Positions 12,521 to 24,879 of a stretch of DNA of 64,000 nucleotides are shown in pieces. Location of the stretch: contig VFFE01007669.1 in assembly GCA_008921705.1 (NCBI GenBank), positions 7,537,336-7,601,335 on the forward strand, written 5' to 3'. Positions within the stretch are counted from its first letter, which is position 1, and the number at the start of each line of letters is the position of its first letter. The translations under genes were made by a program, and so were the position numbers. The notes below the pieces were generated by a model. That model was not told where the DNA came from, did no database searches, and worked only from the letters and a program-made list of their open reading frames with translations. Origin of the DNA: Burhinus oedicnemus. Lineage: Eukaryota > Chordata > Aves > Charadriiformes > Burhinidae.

Positions 12521-12879
12521 CCGAGATCAAGAGCATGGACCTGGCACAGTCCTAGAAGCAATTCACAGGGGCGGGCTTTTAAAATTATCTACCTAAATAT
12601 GGATTCCTAAGAGAGAAACCAGAAGTAAAAAGACTGTAAACTGTTGTTATAAATATTTGAGTGAGATACAAACTGGAACAAGGGTCTTTTGGTCTGTTGG
12701 CTGTAAAGATGCTTTTACACTTCCAAAACATCCTCTGTCACTCTCTTTCCCCACCCGTTCTTTGCTCCTGTGCCTTTTTCCAGCCTGACTCTATGCAAGT
12801 CGATCACATCTGAAAGGAAAGCTGCCTGTGTTTTATGCTCTTCCTAATTTGCAAGAAAAACAAATGTAAATCACACCTC
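12521..12879. other. Unique non-coding sequence
   Basis: Nothing recognised; AT-leaning unique sequence with a pyrimidine-rich part near 12720-12790. Confidence 0.5.
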
Positions 12880-13500
12880 ACATTTGCAGTACTGCAAAAG
12901 AAAATGTTAGATTTAAGGCTCTGATGTGTACAACAGCAGAATCAAATAGTATAGTCGGAGTGACTGGATACCAGACAAATGATCTTATATTTTTTTTAAG
13001 GTCTGCTTGGGGAAAAAGAAAGGCTTGAATATGAAATACCATTTTCCCTTGACTCACTTAGTATTGTTTTGCATTAAAAAGGAAAAAGCAGCATTGTAAA
13101 AAGCATGCAGCAAGCTGTGTGAGTGGAGTGTGTATGTTAGAGCAACATACTAAGCATCGCGGCTTATTTATTAAAATTTTGATACGAGGTGAAACTCAAT
13201 TTAGTTGATGTCAGCAAGCTGCCTAATGAGGTCTGGTTTATTTTTTTTTAATTTTTTTTTTTATGAAAGGGCAGCTTTGTGCCTCCTCTAATCAGCTTGA
13301 CAAAGGACATATAAAAATGCAGAGAGATGTAAATATTACTGTAATTACCAATGAGAAACACCACAGACAAATGTAGGAAGTAGCTACAGATCTGTCTGCA
13401 GACGTAATGGCTGAATATTGCGGGTTACTTGTTCTGCTCTGGAAAGGAAGGGCATTTCGTAAACCGTAAACCACTTTGATCAAAATCTAAAACCAACGTC
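12880..13500. promoter_or_regulatory. Candidate conserved non-coding element
   Basis: AT-rich, non-repetitive apart from T runs at 13240-13262. It contains homeobox- and SOX-like cores ('cttatttattaaaattttg', 'gcattaaaaag') and 'ttagttgatgtcagcaagct', which resembles a MAF half-site (TGCTGA/TCAGCA). Composition-based inference; no alignment was possible. Confidence 0.28.
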
Positions 13501-13639
13501 AAATTTGCAGCTTTTTCCCCAGACTCAGACATATTCAGAAAGTACCTCTGACTAAGCATGATCTATTTCCTGTTCGCTAGATCTGCAAACACTGATGTGT
13601 CCTAGTTTACGAGCTTTCTACTAGGCCCACACGGGGGCT

Positions 13640-14240
13640 TTTTCCTCATCTAGCGGCTGGGTAGAACTGCCCGTCAGTCCCAAACCCAGAGCCCAGATCG
13701 CCAAGTCTACAAGAGCCTTAGAGGTGACAGCAGCAACATCAAAGGTAGGTGCAAGGGAAGGTATCGCTACTAGCCTAGGAGTTGCTATGCAAATTAAATG
13801 ATGCAATGTAAGGGTATGTTAATGCCTGCATTAAGCCTCTGAACATGCCCAGTGTGAACCGTTCCCAGAAGCCTAAGCAGATTCATTCTCAGCTGGAGGC
13901 TTGTATAATTAATAAAGGCACCGTGCCTTCTCTCCTGACCCAAGTGGCTAGGTACCAAACCATTTATAGCTTTATAGGTTAACACCAACATCCAAAAACG
14001 TATTGGCAGCTTGCGCAGATCCTGGCACATTAGTGTGATGTGTTCCCAGTGTGAAACACTACTTAATAAGCGGGTCACTGCATTCTGCATTAGCTTCAGT
14101 TTCTGAGTGGGCTCAACGTATAGCCCCATGTAGAGTGTATTATGGCAACGACATCTCAAAGGGACAAAGGCATGGATAACTGAAGCAAAGTCCATTTGAA
14201 AAAGAAAACGTAACCCTGTTCTCACTGAAGATAAAAGCAT
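13640..14240 (-). mobile_element. Non-LTR retrotransposon (L2/CR1-like LINE) reverse transcriptase C-terminal relic
   Basis: The minus strand carries a 148-codon frame from 14240 to 13794 whose translation follows the conserved region just after the catalytic palm of CR1/L2-clade reverse transcriptases. In order I see 'DFASVIHAFV' (residues 17-26), 'HNTLYMGLYV' (family: D/N-x-LY-x-GLP), 'QKLKLMQNAVTRLL' (family: LQLVQNAAARLL), 'EHIT' (family: HITPVL), 'LPIRFWMLVLTYKAINGLVP' (family: LPV..RI.FK.LVLTYKALNGL.P) and a weak match to the R-x-LR-x-x-x-x-LL segment. The match appears to continue in a different frame near 13780 ('ATPRLVAIPSL', family AxPRLWNxLP), implying a frameshift. The catalytic YxDD part is absent. 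Replication role is long lost. Divergence indicates an old insertion. Confidence 0.82.
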
Positions 14241-15496
14241 TTTGAAAAGGGCACGGCCATTGTTCAGGCATCCTGGAGCATACTTCTATCTAACACACTG
14301 AAGCAGTTCATATGTGTTAGAGGCAACAGTGGTTGCTCCTTCGTGTAACAGAGCCCGCTACAGATTCAGCCTGCTCCTCCACAGCAACAGTCCCCATTTC
14401 CCCACATGGACAAGCAGCCCAGTTCATTCTCAATTCCAGTCCCAAACTCAGCCAGTTCATGGGACACTGCTTCTTTACCGGAAGAGAGGGTTTGTAAGAG
14501 TAGAGAAGTGATTTAAGAAGCTATTAGCCCTTCTTCCAAGTGGAGGCTGCTGCTTGACAAGCAAGATTTTGTCATGCATGGGTCTCCAGAGTTGAGTGCA
14601 GAGTCAGCCCAGTTTTTCATGAAGAAGATCTGATAGAAACCAGGCTGACTTTGCACCTTGATGCATCACAAAGCTTGAAGAATTACTCAGCAGTAACTCT
14701 GTGCAGAAACCAGTGTGGGATGCGTACAATGCTAAATGCTCGCATTCACGCAGTAGCTGGTACCTACCAGCACAGACCAGCGTGCTCAAGTTTCGTGGGC
14801 CAGATAAAGTCATAAAGTAAAGGAATGATCCATCGCATATGTAGTGCATTAGAGCTCTTCATTAACAGAGGGACTAATCAATTTATGGAACTCATGAATC
14901 TGTAAAGCTATTACGTGTAATGATTATTGGCAAATTAACATATCACAGTGTACTGACCCCGATTCATCTCCAGTGTATGCCTACCCAGACATTGCTAACA
15001 AAGGGCCCAGCACTACTCACTGCATTTCCACTCCGCTCAGCTAGACTGGGTCCACTTAACACCAGGGATAAAAAACCACTGCACAGTCAGCCTCCAAGGT
15101 TTCCACTTTGGTAATCATACGTATGTATAGACTGTACAGAAGACAGTAAAGCAAAAAAAATGTTAAATATATGGAAGATCACAAGCCTTGGCCTCCAGGC
15201 ATGAGTTTTAAATCCACTCAACATACAAGCAGACCCAGTGGCTGTGTTCAACCCATGAGAAAGAAAGAGATCTCTTGCTAAATTCTGATGCTGATCCAGT
15301 TGGCCACTTAATGCTTGCTCCCGTTTTGAAGGTAACATAATCCAGCACATTAATTTGGACCCAGCTTTAGCCCAACGAGGATCCTAGTGAGGAAGAAGAT
15401 CTGTTTACACACTAAAACCCCAGGGCCAGGCTGCAGTGGTCCTATGAGCTAAATCAACCAGAGTGCGGCACATGCAACCACCTCCATGCAAGATTA

Positions 15497-15501
<5 letters not shown>
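14241..15501. other. Unique non-coding sequence
   Basis: No gene recognised. The LINE relic may extend a little to the right of 14240, but I could not follow it. Short open frames are unremarkable. Confidence 0.5.
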
Positions 15502-15530
<29 letters not shown>

Positions 15531-15560
15531 AAAAAAAACAAGAAAAAGAAAAACCCCACC
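15502..15560 (+). repeat. Poly(A) tract (28 A) with A-rich continuation
   Basis: Twenty-eight A residues (15502-15529), then G, then further A-rich sequence ('aaaaaaaacaagaaaaag') to about 15552. The Lys-rich open frame across it is a by-product of the A run. No retrocopy body is visible upstream. Confidence 0.85.
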
Positions 15561-16249
15561 TTATATATCTCTGGCCCTCACAGCTCTAAAAATACCCTTC
15601 AAAGTATACAGGACATACAGGGTAGAAAAAAAAGTTTGCCAGTGCCTACAGATAGGTTGAAATAACAGTTCAGATACTCATAAATCAAGTCAATGTTGCG
15701 GGAAGGGGGAGGTTAATCTAAAATAGCATCACACTTTTGTTGTCATCTTGCAGTGTTTTCATTTTTAAGTGCTTTTATTGCTTATAAAATTGAGACAGAA
15801 CCACAGAAGAGAGCAGCGCACCATGAGGGGTCAGCAGGAGAGGTGTCCCCATCGGATGCACCATCCCCAGCCAACAGAATTCAGTGAAGTTCAGCAAAGC
15901 TCTGCTGTCATTTAACTGCTTTTCTTTCCATTTCAGTGTTTATCCATAGCCAACTAGATTCAAAAGTTGTTTCAATTATGTTTTTCTCCTGACACTTACC
16001 TTGGCTTTCCAACTCCTAACCTATTTATTACAGCAACATTCCTATTGTATCGTAAAATGCTTCACTCACCATCATATGTTAATAAGTTGTATCAGCTATT
16101 TCACTACTGCCTTATTTATTTTTGCGGAGGAAAACTATTCAACTTGAACTACCAAAAACAAAATTGCATCACTGAATTCACCTAATGCATTTAAATAGTG
16201 TAAATATAGTCGTATTTAATAGAGTTATTTAGTTACTCTGTATACATTT
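15561..16249. other. Unique non-coding sequence, AT-rich to the right
   Basis: No gene or repeat recognised. About 15960-16240 is strongly AT-rich with TTTATT and TTAAAT words. Confidence 0.5.
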
Positions 16250-16400
16250 CATAGTTCATGGATAATAATTTGTCTGACCAAGGCCCCAAGGCTTTGCACA
16301 AGGAGTAGTGCTCCATTACATTGGGTGCTATGGAAATACAACATAAAATACAGTCCCTGTTTCAAAATACAGGAGAGGGTTGTGCACAGCTGGATGCGAG
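16250..16400 (+). mobile_element. Ancient LINE-derived fragment (amniote L2/CR1-like 3' region)
   Basis: The collinear words 'gtagtgctccattacattgg', 'gtgctatggaaatacaacat' and 'aaaatacagtccctgtttca' match a 3' sequence widespread in turtles, crocodilians and birds (pattern: gtgctccattgtgctgggtgctgtacaaaca..aaagacagtccctgcccca). I recognise the repeat by its words and cannot assign the exact family. No coding part is present. Confidence 0.5.
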
Positions 16401-19400
16401 CCGGTAAACTATACCGAGCCATCAGTAGTGCACGTGCCACTGACCTAACCTTTACTGAATTTCCCTAGCCACTTCAGAAAGGTAGGAAGAGGACTGTTTT
16501 AAGGAAGGATTTGAGGGAAAATACTGAGATAACATTGTGAAAGTTATGGGATGCTCCTCCCAAGCACGACAGGACATGCACAGTACTAGTTAATTTATTA
16601 TGTACAGAAACAACATCAGGCTTTGTGTTCCCATGTTTTAGATCAATAAAAACCAAGCTGTCCTGGTTCGAGGACAGTAACAACAGCATGACGAGAGTGC
16701 TGTAACGCAGCATTAATGATCAACCTGACTAGTTGTAGTAGTGCAAGCAAAAGGAAAGATGGGTCCACAGCACTATTGCCTCTTCCTCCTTCAACATTTC
16801 TTCTCTGGTATTACCCTTTTCTTTCCCTGTCCTGGCAGGAGTGATATAAAATCTATATCTCTTAAGAAAGAAACCTTTTCTTTTTTAGCTAAACTACTGA
16901 AATTTAATCTCGACCTCTACATTCCATCAGCATATCAAAAATTCAAGACATCTTCCTTTTTTTCCTGCTTAACTTCCCCCTTTAAAGAACAGGCACATAT
17001 GCATGCTCCTTCTTGCTGTCCACCTTGCATAACAAATTCACTCCAAAAAACCTAAAAATCTCCCTAATCCCCCATACTCAGAACCTAGACCAGATGATTT
17101 GGGAAAGCCCGCAAGGATGGATAACCTCTGCGAGGAGCCTCCATGCGCCCGATGCCACCATCCGGATGGTGACAACGCAGGCAGAATTGCACTGCTAAGT
17201 CATCGGCTGCCAGTTACACCTCAAACAGTCGACTGCTGTGATTTCTGCTCAGCAGTTCAGCCAGTTTCACACGCATCTGGCAGGCCACCCACCCAGGCTA
17301 GCTTTAATTCACTGGTGTCCCATCTCTAGGTTGCCAGAAAGCTGGCCTATGGGATTTGGAGTTGGTCACAACAGTTGTGCAGGATATCAATCACATACTT
17401 AGCCCTTACTATGTAATGAGCTTCCACAACCCTTCCCTGTGCTCCTAATGCCAGGAAATAAAGATGTTTTTTCTAGCAATGCATATACTTGCACATCACA
17501 TTTAATGTACATCAGGAGGTACTCTTTAAAAAAAAAAAAAAGTAAAGCAAAAGTTGTCACCAGATTCCCCCATTTCCAAATTAAATTTGGAAAGACTTGC
17601 ACAAAGTGGACACAGAGCTACAAAGTTTTCCCAGTCCCATTGACACTACAAAGACACCGGGAAGCATAACATTCTTTTCCCTTCTCCTATTGCCTATAAT
17701 CTCTGACCTTCACAGTACAGAGTTTTTGAACGGAATAAAGCTAAATCAAAGGAGTTAAGAAATAAACTCTTTTGTAGTCGGTACAGATGCCTTGAGCACT
17801 ACCCTTCCTGAAACAGATTTTACTCCACTGTAAATCCACAACTTTTGCGCTTGCTTGAAAAAACAGGAATCTGACAGAAACAGCTTGATATTTACTAACG
17901 TAAACCCATTTATTAGGAATATAAAGAACTCGCATTGGTTCTGGGCCCCAGTTATTGTACAATAATATCAGACTGCTAAATCTACTCCATAGTTCACACC
18001 CGAGAAGCGTAAGGCGAGATGTCTTGTTCTAGCCAAGCATGAATAACCTCACTGGGGAAACATACCCAAACCAACAGAACTTCAAATCATTTTCCCAATT
18101 GCCTATACACACATATGGCACAAAAGGAAAAAAAAAAATTGCCTTGGATTAGGAATATTATTACTTATATTAATTTAAAATATTGAACAACACATCTAGT
18201 GTCAAAAGCATGAAATGTGGTGTTTACTTCTCATAGAATTTCACAGGAGGTTACACTAGAAAAGTGACTTGCAAAGCATGGTGAGTTTTCCTTGAGACAA
18301 CTTCAGTTCTGTAGTTGAACTACACCAAGAAAGCATTATGTACAATTAAATGGACTACAACACACAGAAATAAAAAATTTGGCAGAATTATTCACAGCAC
18401 ATAAGAAGAACCCAGATTTCATAAGTGGGAAAAAGCACAGCAAACACCCATTCAGCACCGCAGGAGCAGAACATCCTCACCTTTCCAGGAAAAAAGAGGA
18501 GCAAGGAAAAAAAGAAAGAGAAACCACAACCCAATGTTATCTTCATTTATGACCCTGATTATACCTACCTCTGTGGGCACGTAAAAGAGGACATATCATT
18601 AAATCCAACCCAGGCAGCATACTAATCCCATGCCTTAATGCAAACAAAACACCATGGGTTAAGTGGCTCTCTTAAAAGCAATAGCACAGATGCCACCCCG
18701 GCAGGACGAGATTAGCTCAGCAGGTGAAACCAATACGTGCTTCCAGGTGGTGGTATGGGTGCTGGTGCCTTCTCAGTGCCTGAATAAGGGATGATGGGTA
18801 AAAAAAACTGGTGTAAACAATAAAGAGATGAGGGATCAGAAAGCCACTGTGTTTCAGAAATTTTTGTTCATGCTACTTCACAATAAGACCAGGTGTTGCT
18901 CGCCTGTATCAAAGAAGCCAGGCCAGTTGCTACATCTTGGATTCAGGATTTTTACCTACATTAATTGTCTGCATTACTTTCTGTTTATGGGGTATACTAC
19001 ATTGAGAGTTGACTTTTTTTTCTTTTTTTTTAAAGAAAGGAAGCATCAGCTGTTGGAGATAGACAATTCCTGCAATGGCTTCATGCTTGCAGCCAATACA
19101 AAGGTCAGCAAGCTGGGAATCACCAACTCACCCATTCCTTTGTACCTGTTCACCGTGTTCCCGTGCTAGGGACAGCTTTATGGAAGCAAAGGAAGGAGAA
19201 GATGCGTGTTCCTCAAAGGCAGAGGTGAGTAATTCCCTTCCTATGGCCTTCAGCCCACTGCAGGGCAATAGAGGTGGTGTTTTTTCCTTTAAAGAGGTAT
19301 AGAAAACTGGGAGTGAGAAGTCATTCCGCAAAGGGGGCTTCCAGGTGAGCTGCAGAGCCCTCCTGAAACCATCTTCAAATGAAACAACTTTTCATGTGGA

Positions 19401-20099
19401 ACCAGAATATTTATATCATGCTAAAAAGTCACAATTTCTTCAGATGGACAGAGCTGTGGAGCACAAGCAGAAGGGCAATTTGGGGCATAATTATGGGACC
19501 TCCTGAATCACAGCCGAACCTGCAGACCTGGCAGGTCAGCGGTTACTGGCATGCACATCGGGGATGGGGTCCAGCTGGCCTGTAAGCCATGAAGATGAAC
19601 ATCCTGAGTCAGATGCCACTAAATAAAAATGGGACTCCACTGATTTAGATGGACATTGGGCTGGAAAATACAGCACTTTGTCCAGACATGGCTTTGGCAC
19701 ATCCTAGAAAGGCTTCAGGGTCTGCACCACAGGCACCTCCTCTGGATCCTCTTATGGAGCTGCAGCATCCGACAGGGCCATTCGTCCTGCAATGCATTTG
19801 GGAACAAACTTGTACTTTGGGAAGGTAACTGTGAGCATTTTAATTCTGTTAAGACCCAAATAATTATAAACAAGGATAATAGTCACAAAAAATTCCCCCT
19901 CCCAGAAGAGTCCTAGAAATCCTAATTTACTGACTGGTAGCTAGTTTCACTAAATAGAAATACAGTAATTTAATAATCTTAGCATAGCAGTTTTCAGTAA
20001 GGAAAATTAACTAATTCATTATCACTTATAATTTGCTGAGGCATAGCTGCCATATTTGTAAAATCAGCAGGTTCAGAAAAAAGCAAGTTTTTAATGAAT
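16401..20099. other. Unique non-coding sequence
   Basis: No gene recognised over 3.7 kb. At 16658-16677 there is a perfect 7-bp inverted repeat with a 6-base loop (CTGTCCT..AGGACAG) whose loop contains GGTTCG; it is too short for a tRNA. The 19600-19670 stretch ('gactccactgatttagatgg') faintly recalls an old reptile/bird MITE word. T-rich runs lie near 19010-19035. Open frames up to 113 codons are unremarkable. Confidence 0.5.
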
Positions 20100-20340
20100 G
20101 TTCTTTTTTTTCCTTCCTAGATACATGAATGATACAATTACTTAGCTCCCTCTAGTGCCAATTTCTAAAATAAATTTCCCACTAATGACTGTATTCACCA
20201 ATGTAATCATAGGAGCAAATTAAAAATTCACTTGGCAATAATTAACTAGTGAACTCTCAAAGGATTTAGTAAATTGCCATGAACTAAAGCAGAATTCAAC
20301 TAGTGTCACAGTTACAAAGAAAGGTCAAATGTAGGCTTTT
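20100..20340. promoter_or_regulatory. Candidate conserved non-coding element
   Basis: Non-repetitive AT-rich DNA with repeated homeobox-type cores ('caattacttag', 'caccaatgtaatcatagg', 'ggcaataattaactagtg'). Reads like enhancer sequence, but this is inference from texture only. Confidence 0.28.
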
Positions 20341-20689
20341 TGCAATAACAAAAATATGACATGAATGTTCAGACATTGTGTAGTTTGAACAATCGAGGCA
20401 CACATGCCAATAAAGAACAGCAGTCAGGGAGCAGCGATAGCAAATGCAGTAGCTCTATCATTCCTTTGACATTTGCAATGCCGTTATTAAACTTGCATTC
20501 ATTTTTTTTCATTTGCAGTCTTCATTTCTCAGGCCCACTAATTTTGAAAGATACTCCAGGCTTGAAGTAGGACACAAACCTAAAAATGCCTTCTTTTTTT
20601 TTTTATTTTTAAATAGTAAAAAACCCTCCCTTTCTTCTTTTTTCTCTGGGTTTTAAAAATTGACACAAAACAGTATCACACACAGTTGT
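20341..20689. other. Unique non-coding sequence with T-rich tract
   Basis: Nothing recognised. A T-rich tract lies at about 20590-20650 and another short one near 20500. Confidence 0.5.
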
Positions 20690-20860
20690 CTTGCTCTTAG
20701 ATTCTTCCCTTGACATCTTCTTTTGGCCAGAGAAGATGCTGAGCTAGATCAAACTTTGGAATAACCCCATTTAAGTGCTCTAAAATAATTATTATTAATA
20801 ATAGACACTAATAGTAATAATAACACAGAGACATGAGGTACATCCAGAGCAATGCTTGTG
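20690..20860 (+). repeat. AT-rich trinucleotide tract, possibly the tail of an old LINE
   Basis: The words 'gaagatgctgagctagatc' and 'aactttggaataacccc' loosely follow a CR1-type 3' motif (ggatgctggactagatgg..ctttggtctga), and the following 'ataattattattaataatag' and 'taatagtaataataac' form an imperfect (ATT)n/(AAT)n tract. LINE assignment is weak; the trinucleotide tract itself is clear. Confidence 0.35.
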
Positions 20861-23421
20861 CTCATCAAGATGTTGGAGGAAAGAGGCACCACAGGGGCAG
20901 GAAGGGTCCTTAGCTTGTACCACTGATGTGACTCCTATGAGTTACACTATAAATCAAAATAACCATAAACATAGCCATATGAAACAGTTTCTTTGCAAGA
21001 ATATTTAGATTTTTCTTATAATTTTGGCATGGTTATTTTGTGCTCCATTTCTAGATATCTTTCCTTTGTTATCTTCACACAACACGCTTCAAGATAAAAT
21101 AAATATTTTCTGTGCAGAACATATGTTGTAATTACTTTTTACTTGGAGTTTCAATATAGCATTCATTCTGCAAATACAGGTATATAAAGTAGTCCATGTT
21201 TAACTTTGAAGAGATGTCACAGCCTACCAGAAACCATGCGTGGATGCTACAGCAAAAGTTCTCATTTAATATATAATGAGATAAAACTGAGAACTGAAGT
21301 GGGTTGAGCTTCCATCAGCATTAGTTTGCCATGCCCCATTGCTCAGGGTCACCAGATTAAACATCAATCTGGGTCAGGCGGTTGATTTATGGTACAGAAT
21401 CATCTAAAAAGCAACAGAAAATTCAAGAAAGTTCATCTCTCTTCTGAGTTACAAAGAATATAAATCCAACAACTCTTTACAAGGCCTGTTAAACACTATA
21501 TGCAGTGGCACTCCAAAAAAAGGTTTTCCATTATAAATACAATACTTCCTTTAGTTCCCTTTTTTCTTAATCCCTCCTTGGATTTGTTTATTAAACACCT
21601 GCTCCACGTGCCGCAGCAGTGACAGTAGAACTGATAGACCTGTGGAAGCCCACATAAATGTTCCAGAGAGCGGAGTTTCCTTAGAAGGCTCAGAAGTGCA
21701 TTAGAGGCACAGAAGTGGGCTCCTGGGCATCCCCACCATCCCTGCCAGCAGCTGTGGGAAGCTCAACCTCATCTCAGCAACACTGAGATCCCATCAAAAT
21801 GGTCGTCTTTGGGGAAAACCATCTCATTGAAACCTTTCCCATCCAGCGCCTCCTACCACATTGTCCTGTACCTTTCTCCAAGCTGTCCCAGCTGCATTTC
21901 TCTGCTTTTTGGGGTAGAGTAGCCCATGTGAAAGTAGTTGTGACGACTTATGAAAGGACCACTAGCTTTTTGCAAACACCAGCCTTAGGGTGTTCTGTAG
22001 AAACTGAACTAAATATATATATTTTTTTATTATTTTTTTTTTAAAAAATAAGCTCTTGTTAAGCATGTGAAGGAAAGGATAGTCCACCACCTCCCAGTGG
22101 TTTGATCCAGACTACAGTCACCCTTTCTGCAGAAAAGCAAAGTTTTAATTCCAGGCTGAGGTGGCTTAACTTCAACTTCCAAATATTACTGTCTGCAAAG
22201 TTAAGAAATGAACAAAACCTCCAGAGAGCAGCCAGTATTGCCTTCCAAAGCAGCTCAAAAGGCACTCAGGTCACCTCCGAACGGTCAATGACATGAAGGC
22301 TGACCTCCTTAAACCTCACATCGTAAGGCTCGTTTTCAAACAAAGCTGTTCGCATTTGTAGTCGTCCTGTGAACTCTTGTCAGCAGGTTCATGTTCCTCC
22401 TTGAAGTGCAGACACTGGAAATAAAAGAGCAGCCCTGAAGCCCTCTTACCAGAGCTCACTGTCTCTGGGTGATAGTCCCCTTTTGTAATTCGGGGATTGC
22501 ATTAAGCTTCTCGTGGGGGCTCATGTGAGCCAGCTGGCTGGAGAGGTCCCCAGGAGGCCTGAAGGTCCCTGTGTCACTGAGCCAGGGCAATGCCCCCGCC
22601 TGCCTTCTCTGCTCTCAGGCATATTTCCTTGTTGTTCTTGGCTTTACTGAAAAATGTTTGAAACACCACATCCAAGATATCTTAAAAAATAACCCCAGCA
22701 GCTCATAGAGTTCCTCACCTGGTTCCTTTAAGACTCTTGAGTAAAAGTCACCTGGTAATACGGAAATACTCAGTTTAAACAGATGGTGTCTTGTAGATGG
22801 GAAGCTTTCACATTTCAGCCATACCTATCTTTTTTTTTTTTTCCTTCTCCCATTCCTTTTAATGAAACGGGTAATAGCAATTGATTTTAATATTCCAGTC
22901 ATATAACCTATCCCACGAAATGTCAGTAGTTCTATCAATACCATACGACAGCATCTCCACCTCCTCTGTTACTGCCTCTTCATTGAGAGGACACCTAAAC
23001 AGGGAGACACCTAAATTAGCTGTATGACATAAGCTACAGTCTATATGGAATTTTTTCCAGCTTGACCAGAAACATCCCATATTGTTTCTGTTCCCTTAAA
23101 AACAAAAAAGACTTAAATAAATATTAGTGCAGTTGGAGAACATATCTATTACCTGTAGAGCCAAAAAAGAATCTGAAACACTCATATATAGATAGACATT
23201 AAAAGGTACAGGCAGCCAATAGTGTGATATGCTCCCTCAACGCTAAAATACATTGCTTGCTTTGGGCAAAGGACTAACAAAAACCCCTGCATTGATCCTA
23301 TCATATGCAAAATTATATAAAATGAAGTAAGGAGCGCATTTATTAGTTGTCTGCAAACATACACAGCCAAAATATTTTAAAAGCAATGTGATCATCTGGA
23401 AATTTTTAAGGTATGTTAAGC
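20861..23421. other. Unique non-coding sequence
   Basis: No gene recognised. An A/T low-complexity stretch lies at 22012-22050 and a T run at 22830-22845. About 22440-22620 is GC-richer. About 23180-23380 is AT-rich and non-repetitive and could be a conserved element. Confidence 0.5.
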
Positions 23422-23494
23422 TAGAATAGAATAGAATAGAATAGAATAGAATAGAATAGAATAGAATAGAATAGAATAGAATAGAATAGAATAG
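23422..23494 (+). repeat. (TAGAA)n microsatellite, about 14.6 units
   Basis: A near-perfect 73-bp array of the pentamer TAGAA. The same pentamer in the opposite orientation forms the array at 24880-24954, so the two could pair as a long-range inverted repeat with a 1.4-kb loop. The left flank ('gatcatctggaaatttttaa') is weakly CR1-3'-like, but I do not call an element there. Confidence 0.95.
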
Positions 23495-24320
23495 TTAGAA
23501 AAAGGTAATATGTGTAATGTATGGCAAAACGTGAAAATCCAACTCAGGGTAAAATTTTAGATAAATTCCATTTACTTAAAACCCCACAGAAAAGTTTTTT
23601 CAACCCTCAAAGGAAGATCTCACACAAAACTGGTCCCAATTGAACTATAATGTACAAAAACTTAAATTTTCCACTTCAGGGCCAAAACTTAGGCTTCTAT
23701 ATCTATTTTTATTATTAAAATTATCTAGTTGGGTTTTTTTCAGAAATGCCAAGAACCCCACCTGCAGCTGGTATCAACTAACAGAGCCTCAGAAATCAAG
23801 TTATTTTCAAATGTATCCAGCTACTAGTCACAATTTTCTGTTATCATTTTTTTCTATGCAAAACTGTATTTTACTGAAGATTAAGATTGATCAGACAGTG
23901 TCGCTTTCCTGTAAAATTTTTGTCTCTTTGAAAAATATTCTTTCAAATAAAAAAAAAAATTACATTTTTATCTACTTTTGCAGTAGAGTTTTTCAATTTA
24001 GGTAAACTGCATTTTAATTACAATTGAAATTTTCTACTCAGAATGATTAAAACCAAACAATTTTCACTGAGATTTTTCTAACCTGTTCAGGTATTTTGGC
24101 AAATTCTTCTGAATACAACTGCATTTGTCCAACTTTCATCAATAAAAATGGAACCGTTTAACTCCAGGTACTCAGTTTTGAAGGCTGCATGCTTTATGCA
24201 GACTTTGCACATTTTCTTGCATATGGGTGCAACTGGGCTAAATAGTTTTTTAATGAGAGTTACAAAAATATTTTGCCGATAGCTTTCCTTAAAATAATTT
24301 TGAACTTATACTATATCCAT
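23495..24320. other. Unique AT-rich non-coding sequence
   Basis: No gene recognised. A 121-codon plus-strand frame (23640-24005) is hydrophobic and low complexity because the DNA is T-rich. An A run lies near 23948-23960. Confidence 0.5.
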
Positions 24321-24600
24321 TACTTTTGCCTTCCTTCTCTTTTTTGAAACTTTTTACTAACTTTTTTTTATCTTTTCCTTTTTTGTATTCTCCTTCCTTC
24401 TTCACCTCTAGCCAACACTGTTACTCATTACTCAAAATCACTGGATATGTTCTTCTATTATTTCAATTTTGTTGTACATTTCCATTTTCTAATGTCCTTA
24501 AGGTTTTTATCCACACCTTCCCGTTCACTTCTCAAACTTTTTTTTTTCTCCTTCCATATTTTTTTTCCTTTTTTCATACATGCTGATATTAAGGTTAAGT
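24321..24600 (+). repeat. Pyrimidine-rich (T/C) low-complexity tract
   Basis: About 280 bases dominated by T and C with TTTTT and CTTCC units, giving Phe/Leu/Ser-rich open frames (86 and 67 codons) that should not be taken as membrane proteins. No structural gene is visible. Confidence 0.7.
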
Positions 24601-24813
24601 TTAATTTGTCTCTTACTGTCTTCTTGGGGAAGAAAGCAGGGATGAAGTGAAGGCAGCATTTATGTTAGGAGGAAAGGCTTCAGTCATAATTCAGGCAACA
24701 CCACAAGTTGCAGTTGTATGGCAGCATTTCAAAACTGTTTTTTCCAGAGTGGTTATTGCAGGCACTGTAAGAATATGTGGGAAAAAAAATCACATATAAC
24801 CTCTGTGGCTTCA
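24601..24813. other. Unique non-coding sequence
   Basis: Nothing recognised in this short interval. Confidence 0.4.
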
Positions 24814-24879
24814 TTTAGACCTCTCCACTGGCTTTTGGAGTAAATGATTGTTGTAGGTCCCTTTCAACAGAAAAAAATG
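24814..24879 (+). mobile_element. CR1 LINE 3' terminal fragment
   Basis: The sequence 'tttggagtaaatgattgttg' followed by 'taggtccctttcaacagaa' matches the 3' end of avian CR1 elements (pattern ttggactagatgatctt..aggtcccttccaac), immediately followed by a TTCTR array where CR1 normally has its short ATTCTATG-type terminal repeats. CR1 copies are usually 5'-truncated by incomplete reverse transcription, as here. This is the strongest taxon marker in the window: CR1 dominates bird, crocodilian and turtle genomes. Confidence 0.75.

Noticed and set aside
15463..15660. Lys-rich basic peptide
   Set aside because: Product of the poly(A) tract at 15502-15552.
16658..16677. tRNA T-arm or small structured RNA
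   Set aside because: A 7-bp stem with a GGTTCG-containing loop resembles a T-arm, but no acceptor, D or anticodon arm can be placed around it.
23390..23421. CR1 3' end before the (TAGAA)n array
   Set aside because: The flank only vaguely resembles 'gatgatctttaaaggtccc', and the array orientation is opposite to that expected for a CR1 tail on this strand.
24326..24650. Hydrophobic, possibly membrane-spanning small proteins
   Set aside because: Phe/Leu/Ser content comes from the T/C-rich low-complexity tract.
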